A stretch of 23,609 nt of DNA from DATGKD01 sp035294855. Its GTDB lineage: Bacteria; Actinomycetota; Acidimicrobiia; Acidimicrobiales; UBA8190. Below the pieces are notes generated by a model. That model saw nothing but the letters and a program-made list of their open reading frames with translations, did not search any database and was not told the origin of the DNA. The position numbers were made by a program, and so were the translations under genes. Shown in pieces: positions 20,825-23,609 of this stretch (position 1 is its first letter; each line of letters opens with the position of its first letter). The stretch spans positions 1 through 23,609 of the forward strand of contig DATGKD010000129.1 in NCBI GenBank assembly GCA_035294855.1, written 5' to 3'.

Positions 20825-21859
20825 ATGACGACCCCGCGTGCAGCGCGTACCGCACCGCGCACAGCGCGCGCGATGCGTCCGAGCTGGAGGTTCGAGCGGG
20901 GCCTCTGGGAGGCGGGCCACCATCTCGTGGGCGGCGTGGACGAGGTCGGACGTGGCGCGTGGGCCGGCCCGGTCAGCGTCGGCGTCGCCGTGCTGTGCCC
21001 GACGCCTCGCCGCATTCCCCGCGGCCTGCGCGACTCCAAGCAGCTACCCGAGGAGGTCCGCGAGGCGATGTTCGACAGCGTTGCGCGGTGGTGCACGGCG
21101 TGGGCCGTCGGCCACGCCGCGGCCGACGAGTGTGACCGCTTGGGGATGACCGCCGCCCTGCGGCTCGCCACGCGACGCGCGTTCGTGCAGCTGCCGTCGG
21201 ACGCAAGGCCCGATGCGGTCCTGCTCGACGGCGCGTTCGACTACGTGAGCCCGCCCACCGCCCCCACGCTCTTCGACGACGCCGGTGAGACCGACGCTCC
21301 CGTGCACGAAGGCCCGGTGCAGACGATCGTCCGGGCCGATGCCCGGTGCGCATCGGTCGCCGCCGCCTCGGTGTTGGCCAAGGTCACCCGCGACCGGATG
21401 ATGCGGGCAACCGCCCCCCACTACCCGGCCTTCGACTTCGAGCGGAACAAGGGGTACCCGTCGCCGTCGCACAAGCGGGCCCTGTGCGGGTACGGCCTGA
21501 GCGCGGTGCACCGTCGCTCCTGGATCTTCGTCGAACGCCTTCCCTGGGAGATGACCACGTGGCCGGCGCGCCTCGGCGAGCACTTCGAGGAGGAGGGGGA
21601 GCAGGCCGACGACCAGGCCGGGGACGAGCTGGACGTCCGGGCCGGGGACGAGCCGGACGTTCGGGCCGGGGCTCAGGCGGACGACCCGGCCGGGGGCGGT
21701 GCGGACGAGGGAACGCCGACGACCAGCGCCGCCCCGGTCGTTGAGGACCCCGCGGGGTCAGCGGGAGGCCGCGGGCTCCTTGGGGAGGCCGAGGACCCGC
21801 TCGCCGACGATGTTGCGCAGCACCTCGTCGGTGCCTCCCGCGATCCGCATGGCCGGTAG
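20825..21859 (+). CDS. rnhB: Ribonuclease HII with extended repetitive C-terminal tail
   Basis: 344 residues from ATG 20825; ATG 20873 (MRPSWRFERGL) is an alternative that starts nearer the conserved domain. RNase HII cleaves RNA in RNA-DNA hybrids and removes misinserted ribonucleotides. The catalytic core shows GGVDEVGRGAWAGPVSVG (Asp-Glu pair), LRDSKQLPEEVRE, AVLLDGAFDY (third acidic residue), IVRADARCASVAAASVLAKV with the fourth (Asp), and HYPAFDFERNKGYPSPSHK. After about residue 255 (GEHFEEEGEQ) the usual fold ends. The remaining 90 or so residues are an acidic, repeat-encoded tail (DVRAGDEP-type units) followed by a stretch read antisense to the acyl-CoA dehydrogenase gene. The genes overlap by 102 bases tail-to-tail. 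Confidence 0.92.
   Translation: MTTPRAARTAPRTARAMRPSWRFERGLWEAGHHLVGGVDEVGRGAWAGPVSVGVAVLCPTPRRIPRGLRDSKQLPEEVREAMFDSVARWCTAWAVGHAAADECDRLGMTAALRLATRRAFVQLPSDARPDAVLLDGAFDYVSPPTAPTLFDDAGETDAPVHEGPVQTIVRADARCASVAAASVLAKVTRDRMMRATAPHYPAFDFERNKGYPSPSHKRALCGYGLSAVHRRSWIFVERLPWEMTTWPARLGEHFEEEGEQADDQAGDELDVRAGDEPDVRAGAQADDPAGGGADEGTPTTSAAPVVEDPAGSAGGRGLLGEAEDPLADDVAQHLVGASRDPHGR
21608..21703 (+). repeat. Four 24-bp tandem repeats in the rnhB tail
   Basis: Units start at 21608, 21632, 21656 and 21680, each beginning GACG and encoding DDQAGDEL, DVRAGDEP, DVRAGAQA and DDPAGGGA. The repeats are in frame, acidic and diverged from each other. Confidence 0.85.
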
Positions 21860-22993
21860 CCCGAGCAGGAACTGGGCCCAGGCGTAGGTCCCCCACTCGC
21901 CGGAGTCGGCGACGAGCTTCGGACCGAGCACGCACGACACGAGCTCGCTCATGCGGCGCATGTTCATCGTGAGCGACAGCTTGGCGATCGACATCTCGGG
22001 CCCCGGCGCCTGGCCCGCCGCCACCTTGGCCATGGCCCGGAGGTTCGTGTAGCTGGCCACCCGGCTGTTGATGTAGATCTCCGCGACCTGCTGGCGAACG
22101 AGCGGGTCAGCGGCGCGTCCGTGGTGCTTGACGAGGTCGATGAGACGCGGCGTGCTCAGGTTGCCCGATCCCGTGGAGATGCTGCCGCCCCCGATGGCGG
22201 CGCGCTCGTTCATGAGCGTCGTGAGCGCCACCGTCCAGCCGGCGTTGACGTCGCCCAGGCGGTGGGAGTCGGGCACCCTGACCTCGGTGAAGAAGACCTC
22301 GTTGAACGAGGAGCCCCCGGTCATCTGCCGGAGGGGGCGGATGTCGACGCCCGGGGCCTTCATGTCCACGATGAACCCGGTGAGGCCCTTGTGCTTGGGG
22401 GCGTCGGGGTCGGTCCGGCAGATGATCTCGCCGATGTCGGACAGGTGCGCGCCCGACGTCCAGACCTTCTGGCCGGTGACGATCCACTCGTCGCCGTCGC
22501 GCACCGCCTTCGTCTGGAGGCCGGCGAGGTCGCTTCCCGCACCCGGCTCGCTGAAGAGTTGGCACGCGACGATGTCTCCCCGCCACATGGCGCGGAGGTA
22601 GCGCTCCTTCACCTCCGCGGTGGCGTGCGCCAGGATCGTCGGGGCCACCATGCCCAGGCCGATGCCGTACGCCGACATGTGCGGGGTGGCGAAGCCGGCT
22701 TCGAGTGTGTCGTAGGCGCGCTGGTGGTCACGGGAGAGCGCACGACCGCCGTATTCCTCAGGACCGGTGATCCAGCCGAAACCGGCATCGAACCGCTTCT
22801 GGGCCCACGCCCGGGCCGCGTCCAGTTCGGCGATCTCCTGTTCGTGGGTTCGCTCGGGCAGCAGCGCCACGTGGTCGGAGCCCTCGCCCCATCCCTCTTC
22901 GATCTCGACGCGTGGTTCGGCGTTGGATTCGAGAAACGAAAGGGCAGAGCGCCCGAACTCGCCTTTTACGATGTCATCAACGGTGTCGGCCAT
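21758..22993 (-). CDS. Acyl-CoA dehydrogenase (FadE-type)
   Basis: 411 residues, ATG start (MADTVDDIVKGEFGRSALSF). FAD-dependent enzyme that introduces the alpha-beta double bond in acyl-CoA substrates. Landmarks: FGWITGPEEYGGR, the FAD/substrate-binding ACQLFSEPGAGSDLAGLQT, WIVTGQKVWTSGAHLSD, GGSSFNEVFFTEVRVPD, LMNERAAIGGG and the C-terminal MRIAGGTDEVLRNIVGERVL followed by GLPKEP. It resembles the numerous actinobacterial FadE paralogues acting in fatty-acid or sterol degradation; the chain preference is not readable. The last 102 bases overlap the end of rnhB on the other strand. It is divergent from the transporter gene with a 96-base gap. Confidence 0.92.
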   Translation of the reverse strand: MADTVDDIVKGEFGRSALSFLESNAEPRVEIEEGWGEGSDHVALLPERTHEQEIAELDAARAWAQKRFDAGFGWITGPEEYGGRALSRDHQRAYDTLEAGFATPHMSAYGIGLGMVAPTILAHATAEVKERYLRAMWRGDIVACQLFSEPGAGSDLAGLQTKAVRDGDEWIVTGQKVWTSGAHLSDIGEIICRTDPDAPKHKGLTGFIVDMKAPGVDIRPLRQMTGGSSFNEVFFTEVRVPDSHRLGDVNAGWTVALTTLMNERAAIGGGSISTGSGNLSTPRLIDLVKHHGRAADPLVRQQVAEIYINSRVASYTNLRAMAKVAAGQAPGPEMSIAKLSLTMNMRRMSELVSCVLGPKLVADSGEWGTYAWAQFLLGLPAMRIAGGTDEVLRNIVGERVLGLPKEPAASR

Positions 22994-23029
22994 GGTGTGC
23001 TCACGCTCGCGGTGCTGGTTGCGGCGCGA

Positions 23030-23035
23030 AGCGTA
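23030..23035 (-). promoter_or_regulatory. Possible -10 of the acyl-CoA dehydrogenase gene (TACGCT)
   Basis: TACGCT on the minus strand with TTGGCG 19 bases upstream. It would give a leader of about 30 bases before the ATG at 22993. Confidence 0.3.
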
Positions 23036-23089
23036 CCGACAGCACATGAACCGTCGCCAACCAGGGCCGATGGGGTAGAAAGGCAGGCA

Positions 23090-23609
23090 ATGGCCTACGT
23101 GCTGGCCATCGGGTGCGCCTTCGCCAATGCGCTCACCTCCGTCCTGCAGCGCATGGGAGTGGAGGCGGCGCCTGCCGAGACGACGCTGCGCTTCAGCCTC
23201 CTGACCTACGCCATCCGGCGCAAGGTGTGGCTGGCCGGTTTCGCCGTCATGATCGCGGCGTTCCTCCTGCAATTCCTGGCGCTGCACTTCGGACGGCTGA
23301 CCACGGTCCAGCCGATCCTCACCCTCGAGCTGCCCTTCCTGGTCGCCATCCTGGGGATCTGGTTCCGCCAGTCCCTGGGCTGGCGGGAGTGGATGGGTGC
23401 CGGAGCCGCCGCCATCGGCCTGGCGAGCTTCCTGGCGCTGTCCGCGCCGGGTGGCGGCAACCAGAGCCCCGACGCCGGCACCTGGGGTCTTGTCACCTTC
23501 GCGGTGATCGCGGGCGGGGCCGTGGCGGTACTGCTCACCCGCGTGGGGTCGTCCGCCTGGAAGGCGTCGTGGTTCGGGGTGGCCGGCGCCATCGCCTTCG
23601 CCTTCACGG
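23090..23609 (+). CDS. EamA/DMT-type integral membrane transporter, N-terminal part
   Basis: The first 173 residues are in the window; the frame has no stop and continues past its end. ATG start with AAAGG six bases upstream. The protein is strongly hydrophobic with alternating membrane helices: YVLAIGCAFANALTSVLQRM, WLAGFAVMIAAFLLQFLALH, TTVQPILTLELPFLVAILGI, WMGAGAAAIGLASFLALSA and WGLVTFAVIAGGAVAVLL. Short Arg/Lys-containing loops lie between them (YAIRRKVW, RQSLGWREW). The helix pattern, the early small-residue-rich segment and the QPILTLELPF segment are those of the drug/metabolite transporter (EamA) superfamily. Substrate unknown. Confidence 0.8.
   Translation, partial: MAYVLAIGCAFANALTSVLQRMGVEAAPAETTLRFSLLTYAIRRKVWLAGFAVMIAAFLLQFLALHFGRLTTVQPILTLELPFLVAILGIWFRQSLGWREWMGAGAAAIGLASFLALSAPGGGNQSPDAGTWGLVTFAVIAGGAVAVLLTRVGSSAWKASWFGVAGAIAFAFT

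Noticed and set aside
1..23609. tRNA, rRNA, riboswitch or insertion sequence
   Set aside because: I saw no cloverleaf with a CCA-type end, no rRNA-like stretch, no transposase and no terminal inverted repeats.

Overview
The window is GC-rich (about 70% by eye) chromosomal DNA of an actinomycete-type bacterium. The evidence is an actinobacterial-type imuA-imuB-dnaE2 mutasome cassette with a GAAC-N4-GTTC LexA box, an F420-biosynthesis guanylyltransferase, an HU protein with a Lys/Ala-rich tail, and many genes with a TANNNT -10 element placed so that transcripts would be leaderless. Acidimicrobiia is my best guess for the class, from gene style only. I see no rRNA, tRNA, CRISPR array or insertion sequence. 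No gene-free stretch exceeds 300 bases; the longest gaps are about 170-205 bases.

Left part (1-10734, all minus strand). In transcription order: a small OB-like hypothetical protein (10734-10327), a soluble TraG/VirD4-like coupling ATPase (10155-8710), the SOS mutasome imuA (8665-7907), imuB (7817-6660) and dnaE2 (6643-3398), two paralogous Cys/His-rich mini-proteins (3259-3074 and 2869-2633), a secreted or anchored alpha/beta hydrolase (2447-1386), a YciI/DGPF protein (1254-856), and its partner ECF42-type sigma factor, which runs off the window and seems to have lost its start. The LexA box directly abuts the -10 of imuA. The three mutasome genes should be induced together after DNA damage and perform error-prone lesion bypass. 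ImuB is strikingly short.

Middle part (10830-15379). An HU protein with a long basic tail and a separate histone H1-like repeat protein form a nucleoid operon closed by a hairpin. fbiD/cofC (F420 pathway, minus) and gpsA (phospholipid precursor, plus) are divergent, each with its own leaderless promoter. gpsA overlaps by 4 bases a class III adenylate cyclase of the Rv1264 type, which carries a Gly-rich tandem-repeat insert.

Right part (15326-23609). A GH38 alpha-mannosidase (minus) overlaps the cyclase tail-to-tail. A MatB-like acyl-CoA synthetase, cutA and a GYD-domain gene follow on the plus strand. Then come a small WWY-ending protein (minus), rnhB with an acidic repeat tail (plus) that overlaps tail-to-tail with an acyl-CoA dehydrogenase (minus), and the start of an EamA/DMT-type membrane transporter that leaves the window.

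Recurring themes are short in-frame tandem repeats (15 bp in dnaE2, the imuA-imuB spacer and the cyclase; 24 bp in rnhB) and TANNNT-N6-start leaderless promoters at six genes, with two near matches.
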